Assembly: GCA_017457555.1 (NCBI GenBank)
Contig: JAFTHG010000282.1
Location: 1-20,326 of the forward strand
Reading direction: 5' to 3'
Source: Kiritimatiellia bacterium
GTDB lineage: Bacteria; Verrucomicrobiota; Kiritimatiellia; RFP12; DVOR01
DNA length: 20,326 nucleotides
Numbering within the stretch: the first letter of the stretch is position 1; each line of letters opens with the position of its first letter. Positions 6,850 through 15,773 of the stretch are shown here, one piece after another. The notes under the pieces are model-generated. The model saw nothing but the letters and a program-made list of their open reading frames with translations, made no database searches and was not told where the DNA came from. A program made the translations under genes and the position numbers.

Positions 6850-8061
6850 TTAACGCTGGTACCATTTTCCGGTAGGTTTAACAAAGATTGCATCGCGCTG
6901 TGCACGAAGCCGTTTCCCGTCAGCGGTTTCCAACCAGTAAACTCCCTGTTCTTTAATGGTTTTACCTTGCAACTCTGGCAATGTCTCTGCGGAGAGTTCG
7001 GCAAGCGCACCAATCATATCGCAATTGCGCGTTGGCTTGCAGGTGGGGTTATTGCCAGCGAGGAAGACGTCCACACCGGTATGCCATGTGGTGGAGTAAT
7101 GGACGAAATAGTCGCCGGGTTTACCCACGCCCTTATCCGTTACCGAGCAAATCGCCTTTTGACGCGCGCCTTCATACGGTTCATTTAAGAGGGTGAGACC
7201 GCCGGTTTCATGGTCTGGCGCAATCAGCACAATGGTGTCGGGATGTGCAGAAGCCCAATCAAGAATCTGTTTAACCACGGTGTCAAATTCAAGTAATTCA
7301 AAGGTTGCCCACGGCAAGTCGCTTTCATGATTTCCTTTATCAACTTGAGCACCTTCAATCATCAGGAAGAAACCATTGGGATTAGAGGTTAAGACGTCCA
7401 ATGCCTTCGCTGCCATCTCCGGAAGCGTGGGTTCAGTGGAGCCTTTCCCATCACGTAAAGTAACCTTTGCAGTCATAATGCCGGGAGAAAATAAGCCAAA
7501 GATTTTCCCGTCTGCCTGTTGCATTTCAGTCTTTGTGGTGACAAGTGTATACCCCTTTTCGCGCATAAATTGCTTCAAGGGGTCGGTTAACGTTTTTGCA
7601 CCACCGCCAAGAAAGACATCAAAGCCGGAGGCAATCTGCTGTTCCAGGATTTCAGATGCGTTGGAACGGCTGACCACATGCGCCGAGAAGCCGCCGGGAG
7701 TCGCTCCAGTAATGGCGTCTGTGGTCACGATACCAACAGATTTTCCCTCAGCTTTTGCCCATTCGGAGATGGAACGCAGCGGAATACGTTTGCTGTTAAC
7801 GCCCACGGCACCATTGTAAGTGCGTTCACCACAGGCCATTGCAGTGGCGGCAGCGGCAGAGTCGGTGACGCTGTTATCGGCTGAACGTGTTTCAATGACG
7901 CCATAGATGGCCGTATCAAGCGTTAAGGGTTCGCCTTTAACATGTCGCGCAGCGGTTAAGGAGGCATGGCCAGTACCATCCGGAATCATCACAATGATGT
8001 TTTTGGGTGCAGCTCCTGCCAGAAATGGTATGAGCAACAAGAGGGATAAGACACATTTCAT
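6850..8061 (-). CDS. phoA: Alkaline phosphatase, PhoA type, exported
   Basis: Hydrolyses phosphate monoesters outside the cytoplasm, using a phosphoserine intermediate and a two-Zn/one-Mg centre. The first 18 residues are a signal peptide (Lys, then a Leu-rich core, with likely cleavage after LAGA). Asp28 in MIPDGTG is the first metal ligand. VTDSAAAATA (65-74) holds the Ser68 nucleophile, APDHETGG (281-288) the Asp and His ligands, and TTWHTG the last Zn-binding His at 327. At 403 residues it is slightly shorter than E. coli PhoA. The start has an AGGAG Shine-Dalgarno 8 nt upstream. It is the last gene after patB and miaB, 46 nt from the miaB stop. I see no recognisable Pho box, so phosphate control is not shown. 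It might be broad-specificity or take part in phosphate release from surface polymer; the latter is speculation. Confidence 0.93.
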   Translation of the reverse strand: MKCVLSLLLLIPFLAGAAPKNIIVMIPDGTGHASLTAARHVKGEPLTLDTAIYGVIETRSADNSVTDSAAAATAMACGERTYNGAVGVNSKRIPLRSISEWAKAEGKSVGIVTTDAITGATPGGFSAHVVSRSNASEILEQQIASGFDVFLGGGAKTLTDPLKQFMREKGYTLVTTKTEMQQADGKIFGLFSPGIMTAKVTLRDGKGSTEPTLPEMAAKALDVLTSNPNGFFLMIEGAQVDKGNHESDLPWATFELLEFDTVVKQILDWASAHPDTIVLIAPDHETGGLTLLNEPYEGARQKAICSVTDKGVGKPGDYFVHYSTTWHTGVDVFLAGNNPTCKPTRNCDMIGALAELSAETLPELQGKTIKEQGVYWLETADGKRLRAQRDAIFVKPTGKWYQR

Positions 8062-8107
8062 TTTGGTTCTCCTATTTTACAGTTTTACTTGATTAGCCAT
8101 TCCAAGA

Positions 8108-9448
8108 CTATTCAGCATAGAGCGTTTGCGGAGCAGCCTTGGCAATGGTAAGAGAGATAATGTCGCCGGGTTGGATATTTTCCGGCGGCGTAAAAATGAC
8201 AATCTTGTTTGAAGAGGTACGCCCAGACCAACGCATTTTATTCCGTAAACTGGGACCTTCTGCCAGAACGCTGACGGTGGTTCCGATAAGGGTTTGATTG
8301 ATTTGGGTGCCACGAACATCCTGATCGCCTAAAAGAATTTGATTGCGGCGTGCTTTCTCGGCATCGGAAATGTCATCATCCCATGTGGCAGACACCGTGC
8401 CCGGCCGTGGACTATACTTGAAGATAAAGGCATTGTCGAACTGCGCTTCTGCCATAAGCGTGCGCGTCTTTTCAAAGTCTTCCTGCGTTTCACCCGGGAA
8501 TCCGACAATAACATCGGTCGTAACCGCAATATCCGGCACGGCTTCGCGTAAGCGTTGGATCGCCTCCAGATAACGTTCGCGGGTGTATCCACGGCGCATA
8601 CGTGACAGGACTTCGGTGGAACCGCTCTGGACAGGTAAGTGAAGGTGATGACACAATTTGGGTTCTTCTTTGTAAAGTCGAATCAATTCATCGGTCACAC
8701 CGGAGGGGTGCCCGCTAGTAAAGCGGATGCGTTCAATGCCGTCAATGGCGGCAACGGCTTCAAGCAAACGTGGGAAAGGAATTGTGTAACCACCGGGAGA
8801 GGGCGGATCTTGTTCGTCAAAGGCAGGCGTCCGTAAACCATAGTTCATAATGGATTGGCCCAATAACGTGACTTCTTTGACGCCATTGGCTGCGAGTTCG
8901 CGAACTTCTGCTAATACGTCACGGGCAGGGCGGCTCCATTCATCACCGCGGACGTCGGGGACAATGCAATAGGTGCAGCGGCGGTTGCAACCTAACAGAA
9001 TCGTGACAAATGCAGAGTAACCACCATGATAGACGTGACCACTGGGAGCATCTGGACGTTCGTGTAAGTCTGTCATTGCTAACGTGGAGCGCCCTTGTAA
9101 AGCAGCTTCAACAGCAGGTGCGACACGATCGGCGCAACGTGTGCCGATAGCAAAGTCAAGGAGTGGGACTTTTTTGAAGATTTCCTTGCCGAGACGTTGC
9201 GCCATACACCCCATTAAGCCAATTACGCGGGTGGGGCGTTCACGTTTGGTTGCACACAAAATGCCCAATTTACCAATCGCTTTGTCTTCCGCTTTACCAC
9301 GGACCGAACACGAATTGACAATAACAATATCTGCTGAGGCTTCATCAACGGCCTCTGTATGGCCGGCATCCAGAAGCGCCTTGGCTGCAGCCTCACTCTC
9401 ACGGACATTCATTTGGCAACCGTAAGTATGAAAAGCAAAAGTAGGCAT
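8108..9448 (-). CDS. miaB: tRNA-2-methylthio-N6-(dimethylallyl)adenosine synthase MiaB
   Basis: A radical-SAM methylthiotransferase that adds a methylthio group at C2 of N6-isopentenyladenosine-37 in tRNAs. Domain order is typical. The N-terminal UPF0004 domain has Cys11 (TYGCQMN), Cys47 (NSCSVRGKAEDKA) and Cys81 (GCMAQR), binding the auxiliary Fe-S cluster. The radical SAM motif C154-x3-C158-x2-C161 (GCNRRCTYCIVP) follows, and a TRAM RNA-binding domain occupies about the last 70 residues. Cys47 followed by SVRGKAEDKA and the length of 446 residues favour MiaB over RimO or MtaB. The start has AAGGAA upstream. The stop is TAG, with TAA four sense codons later. It sits 38 nt after patB and 46 nt before the phosphatase, so it is probably cotranscribed with both. 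Confidence 0.96.
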   Translation of the reverse strand: MPTFAFHTYGCQMNVRESEAAAKALLDAGHTEAVDEASADIVIVNSCSVRGKAEDKAIGKLGILCATKRERPTRVIGLMGCMAQRLGKEIFKKVPLLDFAIGTRCADRVAPAVEAALQGRSTLAMTDLHERPDAPSGHVYHGGYSAFVTILLGCNRRCTYCIVPDVRGDEWSRPARDVLAEVRELAANGVKEVTLLGQSIMNYGLRTPAFDEQDPPSPGGYTIPFPRLLEAVAAIDGIERIRFTSGHPSGVTDELIRLYKEEPKLCHHLHLPVQSGSTEVLSRMRRGYTRERYLEAIQRLREAVPDIAVTTDVIVGFPGETQEDFEKTRTLMAEAQFDNAFIFKYSPRPGTVSATWDDDISDAEKARRNQILLGDQDVRGTQINQTLIGTTVSVLAEGPSLRNKMRWSGRTSSNKIVIFTPPENIQPGDIISLTIAKAAPQTLYAE

Positions 9449-9486
9449 AAGATTTTCCTTAATCGCGAGGAGTAGTAAAATTGGGT

Positions 9487-10650
9487 TTAGGCTAATGATG
9501 CTAACGCATTGCCAATACGTTCAATAGCTTTTTCAAGGAGTGCTGTTTGGGTGGCAATGTTGATTCGAACCCATCCGGGGGCACCAAAGATTGCGCCATC
9601 ATGGAGTGCTACACCATGACGTAAGAAGAATTGTGCCGGCGTTTCACCATGTAATTGTGGCAGAAGCGATGAACAATCCATAAACGCCAGATAGGTGGCA
9701 TCCAATTTACAAAGAGGTAAGTGCCACGAGGCGGCAGCTTGTTGCAAAAGTTCACGATTCCGGCGCAGATAGGCTAATAAGCCTAAACGCCATGGTTCGC
9801 CATAACGGTAAGCGGCTTCGGCACCAACCCAACCAAACAAATTGACACAGGGAACCATTTGATCGTATTCCCGGCTGAAGTAGTGACGTAATTCAGGGTT
9901 GGGGACAATTGCGAAAGCACATCCAAGACCTGGAATGTTCCACGTCTTGCTCGGTGCGACAAAGGTCATAAGACGGGAGCGGTCTGCTTCGGTTTGTGCT
10001 AATGATAAGAGAGGTGTATAGGTAAAAGGTTCGTCCAAGACCAAACCGCCATGGATCTCATCAGAGGCTAAAAAGAGGTTGTTTTCAGAACAGAATGCTA
10101 ACACTTCTTTTAATTCGGATGTGCTCCAAAGGTGTCCTAAGGGATTCGCAGGATTGCAGAACATCCAGCCTCCTGCGCCACATGGATCAAGCGTTGATAA
10201 GGGAGGTAGTGGATTCCCGGAAAAGGCTAAGTTGATACGCCGTTCGCGAATCTGTTGTAATTCGGCAGCGGACATAAAGTGGTGATACACCGGTTCACCG
10301 ATAAACACATCGGATGTTTCCGGGCGAAGTGTGCGGAGCATTTTACAGAAGAGATTGAGAGACGTAACAACGCCGGGTTGCGGTAGAACCCATTCCGGCT
10401 CAATCTCAATGCCATACACATCCCGATGATAGTCAATCATTGCCTGAATCGCAGCTTCAGATTCTGCTGCGTAGCCGAAACATCCCTCTTGTGCACGACG
10501 GACAAGCGCATCCGTAATCTCGGGCGAAACGCGAAAATCCATATCTGCAATCCAGAGGGGAATGATATCTCTAGGGAATTGACGCCATTTAATGCTGTCG
10601 CTCTGGGCCCGATTTAACGGTTCATCGAAAAAATCAAAATCATATTGCAT
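9487..10650 (-). CDS. patB: PLP-dependent cystathionine beta-lyase / aminotransferase of the MalY/PatB class
   Basis: A fold-type I PLP enzyme that cleaves the C-S bond of cystathionine or cysteine conjugates, giving homocysteine or thiol, pyruvate and ammonia; some members act as aminotransferases. The N-terminus YDFDFF and PLWIADMDF (31-39) are typical of the subfamily. CNPANPLG (165-172) binds the cofactor and substrate, SDEIHGGLV (196-204) holds the Asp that contacts the pyridine nitrogen, and Lys235 in APSKTWNIPGL is the PLP Schiff-base lysine. At 387 residues it is full length. A GAGG sequence lies upstream of the start. It leads the patB-miaB-phoA group and is separated from the glycosyltransferase gene upstream by 142 nt, so it may have its own promoter; a TATACT lies in that gap without a convincing -35. 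The exact substrate is not determined. Confidence 0.92.
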   Translation of the reverse strand: MQYDFDFFDEPLNRAQSDSIKWRQFPRDIIPLWIADMDFRVSPEITDALVRRAQEGCFGYAAESEAAIQAMIDYHRDVYGIEIEPEWVLPQPGVVTSLNLFCKMLRTLRPETSDVFIGEPVYHHFMSAAELQQIRERRINLAFSGNPLPPLSTLDPCGAGGWMFCNPANPLGHLWSTSELKEVLAFCSENNLFLASDEIHGGLVLDEPFTYTPLLSLAQTEADRSRLMTFVAPSKTWNIPGLGCAFAIVPNPELRHYFSREYDQMVPCVNLFGWVGAEAAYRYGEPWRLGLLAYLRRNRELLQQAAASWHLPLCKLDATYLAFMDCSSLLPQLHGETPAQFFLRHGVALHDGAIFGAPGWVRINIATQTALLEKAIERIGNALASLA

Positions 10651-10792
10651 GACTCTTGCCTCAATAAACTGCTTCAGTATATCAAACCCTTACGTATACA
10701 ATGGTTATAAATCCTGAAAAACGGGCAGGTGTGTACTGAAGAAGTGAAACGTTTATGGATGTGAAAAATTACAGGAATAATCCATTGCGCTG

Positions 10793-12037
10793 TTAATCCA
10801 ATGTGAGTTCAACTCCATGTGTCGTTTCGCGACAAAATGCACGACGAGTCGCAATAAAAGGGAATGGATAGCGTTTCAGACAACTATGGTCAAGTAGGAG
10901 AACGGCCTGTTTTGCGACCAAGTGACGGAATTGTGCCCAAAGGTGCAACCCTGCCATACGTAAGAGATCAAACAGAAATGAACGTCCGGAGCGGCAGGCA
11001 ATGACCTGCCCTTTCAGGTTGTATTGGCGCAACCGTTGCTGCCATTGGTCCACATCAGATTGGTGCCAGAGAATAATTGTTACGAAGGACGCAGATTTCA
11101 GGAAGGCGTCCAAGGCGACGTGTTTAGAGGGCCTCCACGGCAGTTCATCGCGCATGAGGAGTTGACCACTGTCAGCATGCTTGAAACCGAGTTGCATCAG
11201 GTGGGCAATCTTTTTCCGTCCGTGCATTAGGTAGAATAATTGCTGGAGTCGTCGCAATAAACGTGCGATTGGAAGGGCTTTTGGGGCGTGACGTCGCAAA
11301 CTCCAGAGGTAATTACGAATGTCGTAGTAAACAATCCAATCTGCAGGCTTGCTCTCCCATTCGGGGTGATGAATGACGGATTGTCCTGTGATGAAGAGAT
11401 GATAACCGGCAGCCCCAACGCGATAACACCACTCCCAATCGTCACAATGGATGAACATTGGCTCAAAGGGACCGACATGACGGATGACTTCCGGGCGCGT
11501 TAAAAGTGATGTTGCCGCCAGATAATGGACCTCATGTGTTGCGAAGGTGGCACGGGAGAAGGTTTGCCCTTCGCAATAGGGCTGATATCGCCCTGTGATT
11601 GGGCAGAGTTGACCTCCGGCCGACGTTATCGTGTCACGATGGATTTGTCCCAGTTGGACACTGCCGACAGCTCCCACACGAATGCCTTCCGCTTCAAGAC
11701 GTTGATATTCTGTCAGGAGACCTGTTAACGTTTCTGGCGTAAGTTCTGCATCGTCATCAAGAAGCCAGACGAAATCGCACGGTGTTTCCAGAGCAAGCAA
11801 CATTCCGGCCCTGAATGCACCTGCGCCTCCCTGATTGTGCTCCAGTCGGAGAATACGACAATCGTCTGCCGCGATGGCTGCAAATTGTTCTGCGAGCGGT
11901 TGTGGATTTCCGTTGTCTACAATTAACAGGTGAAGGGAGATGTTTTGAGGACACTGTTGCCGCAGAAAATCAGCCATCACAATGGCATCAGTACGCCCAA
12001 ATGCAGGGATAATTGTAAAAATACGGCACGGAGTCAT
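10793..12037 (-). CDS. GT2 family glycosyltransferase, GlfT2/rhamnosyltransferase-like
   Basis: An inverting GT-A glycosyltransferase that adds a sugar from a nucleotide donor to a growing surface polymer at the inner face of the membrane. The N-terminal strand IFTIIPAFGR starts the nucleotide-binding fold. NQGGAGAFRAG (68-78) is the loop typical of galactofuranosyl- and rhamnosyltransferases, LLDDDAE (92-98) is the metal-binding DDD/DxD motif, and HCDDWEWCYR (197-206) contains the catalytic acid of the ED type. The downstream HHPEWES (223-229) is also typical. The last 170 residues lack recognisable features but have amphipathic segments that may touch the membrane. It overlaps the upstream glycerophosphotransferase by 4 nt (ATGA), so the two are translationally coupled. 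The sugar donor cannot be read from the sequence. Confidence 0.9.
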   Translation of the reverse strand: MTPCRIFTIIPAFGRTDAIVMADFLRQQCPQNISLHLLIVDNGNPQPLAEQFAAIAADDCRILRLEHNQGGAGAFRAGMLLALETPCDFVWLLDDDAELTPETLTGLLTEYQRLEAEGIRVGAVGSVQLGQIHRDTITSAGGQLCPITGRYQPYCEGQTFSRATFATHEVHYLAATSLLTRPEVIRHVGPFEPMFIHCDDWEWCYRVGAAGYHLFITGQSVIHHPEWESKPADWIVYYDIRNYLWSLRRHAPKALPIARLLRRLQQLFYLMHGRKKIAHLMQLGFKHADSGQLLMRDELPWRPSKHVALDAFLKSASFVTIILWHQSDVDQWQQRLRQYNLKGQVIACRSGRSFLFDLLRMAGLHLWAQFRHLVAKQAVLLLDHSCLKRYPFPFIATRRAFCRETTHGVELTLD

Positions 12038-13242
12038 ACGCAGTTATGGGGTTGGAAGAGTTCGGCGGCAAGCAGATCTGCAGCTTGATTTGCGGCAGAG
12101 CCTGTGTCGTATGTGCCACAATCGTTGAGATGGGCACGCACCTTCTGGCAGTATAAATCAGAATCAAAGTGCTGAATGGCGGCCTCCAATTCGTCATTGT
12201 TGCGGCAAATAGGATAGGGCCACTTATTTAAAGGATAGGCGAAGGAACGCTCCGCGGTGGCATAGGTGTCTACGTCTGTGGCATAGACAAAAGAGGGTTT
12301 TCCGGTGAGTGCAAAATCCCACAGACATGAAGAGTAATCGGAGATTAAGACATCTGTGATGGCTAACAGTTCGTTCATATCGGCATAATCCGATACATCA
12401 ATTATGCCACAATCTTTTGCGTGTCCTTCGGATGAAACAAAGTAGTGATTGCGGTAGAGTACCTGCCATGAGCCTCCAAACTGTGCTGTGAGGGCATGGT
12501 TTAATCGTTTGAAGTCAAGATCAAAGAGGTTTTCCTGTTTGTGATTTCGGAAGGTTGGCGCATACAGGACGGTCTTTGTTTCCGGTGTCAACCCATACTG
12601 TTGCCGAAGTGCCAGACATAACGCTGTATTTTCGTTGAAGAAGATGTCATTACGGGCTTGACCAAAGGGTCTGAATACGGCGGCTTTGAATCCGAAAGAG
12701 GCGCACACATCTTCTGTAAAAAAAGCACTCCCTGAAAAGTAGTGGTGCGGCTGTACATTGGCAATGGCAAAGTTTTTCGCCTGTGCGGGGTGTTCAAACG
12801 CACAATGGGCGGGGCCGATATGCTTATAATTCATGCCGGCGTGCCATGCATTAGCTGTAATTTGCCCCCGGCGCAACCGCACACAAACCGGAAAGGCATC
12901 GCTGGTGAGGATTACTTTGGCCGTAAATTGATACCACCAATGGCGAAAAGAGTTCAGTCTGACCACCCGGATGCCACGTTTTGGCAGTTCGGAAACAGCT
13001 TCTGGGAATTCGGTAATCCAGGTAATGTCTGTTTCCGGATGGCGTATCCGGAGGGCTTCAACGATGTATTTGACATTGCAGCAATAGCCACGTCTGGCGT
13101 GAAGATAAACGGCAATAGCGTGTTGGCGGATGGGTAAGAAGAAGAGAAGTCGCTGAATACCACGCAGCAGGCGGGCACACCAAAACCGCAGGTTCGCCCG
13201 GATGGCGGTATGTGAAAGAGGGGAATCGGTGTGGTGTGCCAT
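12034..13242 (-). CDS. CDP-glycerol glycerophosphotransferase family protein (TagB/TagF-like), divergent motifs
   Basis: PF04464-type GT-B enzyme that transfers glycerol phosphate (or another polyol phosphate) from its CDP derivative to an acceptor. The C-terminal motif DVLISDYSSCLWDFAL (297-312) is the clear family mark, binding the cytidine nucleotide, and LYAPTFRN (226-233) fits. Two motifs differ from the norm. The N-domain reads NAWHAGMNYKHIG (131-143) where the family has NTWHGTPLK-like sequence; the catalytic-type His is kept. YRNHY (263-267) stands where R-x-HP is usual. This may mean a different acceptor or donor, such as a primase role or another CDP-polyol. Hydrophobic and basic residues near 25-60 suggest membrane attachment. 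It starts 11 nt after the fused transferase gene, with AAGG overlapping that gene's stop, and overlaps the GT2 gene by 4 nt. Confidence 0.88.
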   Translation of the reverse strand: MAHHTDSPLSHTAIRANLRFWCARLLRGIQRLLFFLPIRQHAIAVYLHARRGYCCNVKYIVEALRIRHPETDITWITEFPEAVSELPKRGIRVVRLNSFRHWWYQFTAKVILTSDAFPVCVRLRRGQITANAWHAGMNYKHIGPAHCAFEHPAQAKNFAIANVQPHHYFSGSAFFTEDVCASFGFKAAVFRPFGQARNDIFFNENTALCLALRQQYGLTPETKTVLYAPTFRNHKQENLFDLDFKRLNHALTAQFGGSWQVLYRNHYFVSSEGHAKDCGIIDVSDYADMNELLAITDVLISDYSSCLWDFALTGKPSFVYATDVDTYATAERSFAYPLNKWPYPICRNNDELEAAIQHFDSDLYCQKVRAHLNDCGTYDTGSAANQAADLLAAELFQPHNCV

Positions 13243-13253
13243 TGTTGCGGACC

Positions 13254-15707
13254 TTAAGGCGTTTGAAAGAGTGCCTCAAAGGCTTTTAAATTTGCCTGAT
13301 TGTAGGCTTTGTAGTCCACCGACATAGGCGTGATATCCCCCGTCAAAAGGCGTTTCATACCCTGATAAAGTCCCTCTTCACTATTGTCCACCAAGGCTCC
13401 TCCATGCTCCTGCATAAAGCGGCGTGGCCCTGTGATGTCTGTTGATATGACTGGGAGACCTAAGATGTCTGCTTCAGCAAGGACTAATCCAAAGCCCTCG
13501 TAAAAAGAACTGAGGACAAAACCATCACAGGCTTTGATGAAGGGAAAGGGATTACTAACTTTATGGATCAAGATAACACGATCGGTTAAACCCAAGGATT
13601 CGACGTGTTGAAGTGTGCGTTGATACCAATTTTGGAAAGCGTTACCACCAATGATAAGTAAACGTGCGGTTGTGTTTGTGTCAGTGATGCGTTTGAAGGC
13701 ATCTAAGAGACGAAGATGGCCTTTCTCAGGAGAAAAACGCCCCACAGATACTAATTTTGTACACGTTTTGTCATTTAGGATGGTTGTAATATCCTCCAAC
13801 GAATGAGTTGAAACAGTGTCTGAATCAAATGCACACGGTAAGGTCGCCTTTTGAAGCACGTCCTCTTCTACAATGAAGTTGCGAACGATATCAATTGGAT
13901 GATTATTCCTGATAAAGGTTTGCGTTGATGGAAGCAAATCTGGCGTTACTGCAACAACGCGATCAAATTGGTTGTAAATATATTGAAGAACTTCTTTGCG
14001 AGCATTACCACGTTTTTGGCTCTCTGCGACCATATCGCTGTGAACGAAGATGAGGCGTCTGCATTGAAAGGTTGAGAACCAAAGCAACGTTTCATTCTCA
14101 TAGCTGGTAAAGTGTAAGACTGTGTTAATCCTGGACGTTGCCAACGTACGCCGGGTGTCCTGTTCAAAGCGTTTTTGGAAGGAGCGCAGGAAGGCTTTTG
14201 TTGGAATAAGTTCAAGTTTGAAAAGCACTCGGCGTACTCGATCTGCAAACGAGAGGGTTATGTCGCCATGATGAATGAGGTAAGTGACTCCTGTTGGAAA
14301 CGTAGTCAGGGTGGAAGCGAATGCTTTAACTTTGACTAAATCGGCGACAATGATGTAATTGCGCTGTGTGCGGTCAACCGCATTGAGCAGACTCATTAAG
14401 GCAGTGGTAATTCCATTTTTATCAAGATTACCTGCGTAAATGAGGACGTTCTCTTTGCCATTATCGGGGAAGGCTTCTTCACGTAAGCATTTTTCGCCTA
14501 AGATGACATGACGGCAGAGGTCTTTTGTGGTATCGGCATTGTCATACGGACAAAAGGTTGCTAAAAAGCGCGTGTCATCATACGTTTTGGGTGAACGGCA
14601 GGCTTCCAATACCTGTTCTGCTGTTGTAACTTGCGGGAATGGTAGTTCTTCCATCGGGAAGTAGATTCCCCGGTCACGGAGATACTCCTCTTTGTCGTAG
14701 GTAAAGAGGACAATTTTTTTACGCGAACACGCAAAGTCAAAGAAAACGCTGCTGTAGTCGGTGATAAGTACATCGACCGCTGTTAAGACTTCATAGGTTT
14801 CCCTGTTGGCAGGAAATGGGCGAATATGTTTGAATTCGTTGAAGCGAATACTACTTTGAGAAACTGGATGCAGATTTACCAGTAAACATTCGTCATCCGT
14901 TAGAAGACGGTCAAGTTCGTAGAAGTGGTAACGCAGGTAGGTGTCGCTTTTGGAGGTCTTCCCTGCGATAAATGTGCCGCGATACGTAGGCAAATAGGCA
15001 TAAATGCGTTGTTGTGTCAATCCAAGTTCTTTACGGATGATGTCGGCAGTTTCGTTCCCCTGAAAAAAGACCGCATTCCGTGGATAACCGCCAAATAAAC
15101 GTTTTCCTTTAGCAAGGTTATCAATCATATAGTCGCGGCGTAACGCTTCGTCTGTCAATGTATTGGGACAGAGTAGATAATCCGCTGCAAGGAAATTCTT
15201 TTGCACATTGCCAATTAAATGTGCTTGCCCGACGACCTGTTTGCCAAGGGTTTTTAAGGGGGTACCATGCCATGTGTTGAGATAAATTTGCCCATCTTTT
15301 TTGATAAAAAAGGGCATAAAGGTGTTGTCGTTGATGAGATAGTGAGCGGATGCGAGCAGTCGATAGTACGCATCGCCTTTGAATGCACAGAGATGAATTC
15401 GTTGGAGATTGTGACGGTCTAATTTCTTGCGAAAGGCCTGAAGGCGCGAAGGAATTGCAGCGACATAAATTGTGAATGCTTGATATTCCGGGGCTTGGGC
15501 AAGGTGTGCTGCAATCTGAAAGATAATCCCATTTAATTCACGACCATGTTGAGATTCCAGAAGAATGAAATTTTGTTGGATTGGAAGCGTGTCATAATAG
15601 GCGATATAGCGATGTTGGAGTCGCCATTCAGGATCTCGGATTTTTTTGATAGCCTTTTTCAGACAGGAGGTGTATTTGTTGAAACGGGCAACAAGTTTAT
15701 CCATCAT
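13254..15707 (-). CDS. Fusion of CDP-glycerol glycerophosphotransferase (TagF-like) and GT4 glycosyltransferase
   Basis: An 817-residue bifunctional enzyme predicted to extend a glycerol-phosphate polymer and add a sugar to it at the cytoplasmic face of the membrane. The N-terminal half (about 45-405) is a PF04464 domain with NTWHGTPLKTLG (144-155), AYLPTYRGT (237-245), NLHP (278-281) and DVLITDYSSVFFDF (312-325), all close to consensus. The C-terminal half (about 418-815) is a GT-B fold of family GT4, with VSVGRFSPEKG (653-663) and FYEGFGLVLAEADILGLPVI (735-754), including the E-x7-E region. The start at 15707 has AAGGAG 8 nt upstream; a second ATG follows directly. Lines counted inside the gene are 37-42% GC, against 53-60% in other genes here, which points to horizontal acquisition. 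It follows tagD by 66 nt. Confidence 0.92.
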   Translation of the reverse strand: MMDKLVARFNKYTSCLKKAIKKIRDPEWRLQHRYIAYYDTLPIQQNFILLESQHGRELNGIIFQIAAHLAQAPEYQAFTIYVAAIPSRLQAFRKKLDRHNLQRIHLCAFKGDAYYRLLASAHYLINDNTFMPFFIKKDGQIYLNTWHGTPLKTLGKQVVGQAHLIGNVQKNFLAADYLLCPNTLTDEALRRDYMIDNLAKGKRLFGGYPRNAVFFQGNETADIIRKELGLTQQRIYAYLPTYRGTFIAGKTSKSDTYLRYHFYELDRLLTDDECLLVNLHPVSQSSIRFNEFKHIRPFPANRETYEVLTAVDVLITDYSSVFFDFACSRKKIVLFTYDKEEYLRDRGIYFPMEELPFPQVTTAEQVLEACRSPKTYDDTRFLATFCPYDNADTTKDLCRHVILGEKCLREEAFPDNGKENVLIYAGNLDKNGITTALMSLLNAVDRTQRNYIIVADLVKVKAFASTLTTFPTGVTYLIHHGDITLSFADRVRRVLFKLELIPTKAFLRSFQKRFEQDTRRTLATSRINTVLHFTSYENETLLWFSTFQCRRLIFVHSDMVAESQKRGNARKEVLQYIYNQFDRVVAVTPDLLPSTQTFIRNNHPIDIVRNFIVEEDVLQKATLPCAFDSDTVSTHSLEDITTILNDKTCTKLVSVGRFSPEKGHLRLLDAFKRITDTNTTARLLIIGGNAFQNWYQRTLQHVESLGLTDRVILIHKVSNPFPFIKACDGFVLSSFYEGFGLVLAEADILGLPVISTDITGPRRFMQEHGGALVDNSEEGLYQGMKRLLTGDITPMSVDYKAYNQANLKAFEALFQTP

Positions 15708-15724
15708 AGATGAAACTCCTTAAA

Positions 15725-15737
15725 ACGGTTAAACCGT
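15725..15737. repeat. Small palindrome ACGGTT-A-AACCGT between tagD and the fused transferase gene
   Basis: A perfect 6-bp inverted repeat with one central base lies 17-30 nt upstream of the start codon of the fused transferase gene. It could be an operator half-site pair, or chance. It has no T-run and is not a terminator. Confidence 0.2.
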
Positions 15738-15773
15738 AAACGCGAATGGGCGCCTAAAGGGGCAAATAGTGAT

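Noticed and set aside
5205..8110. Genome-wide reassignment of TAG as a sense codon
   Set aside because: None of the long genes here (927, 817 and 714-725 residues, among others) contains an internal in-frame TAG, which would be expected if TAG were a sense codon.
9562..9572. tRNA T-arm-like string GATTCGAACCC
   Set aside because: It lies inside the patB coding region and no cloverleaf can be built around it.
10651..10792. Promoter for patB
   Set aside because: A TATACT hexamer is present, but no -35 at acceptable spacing and no extended -10 was found.
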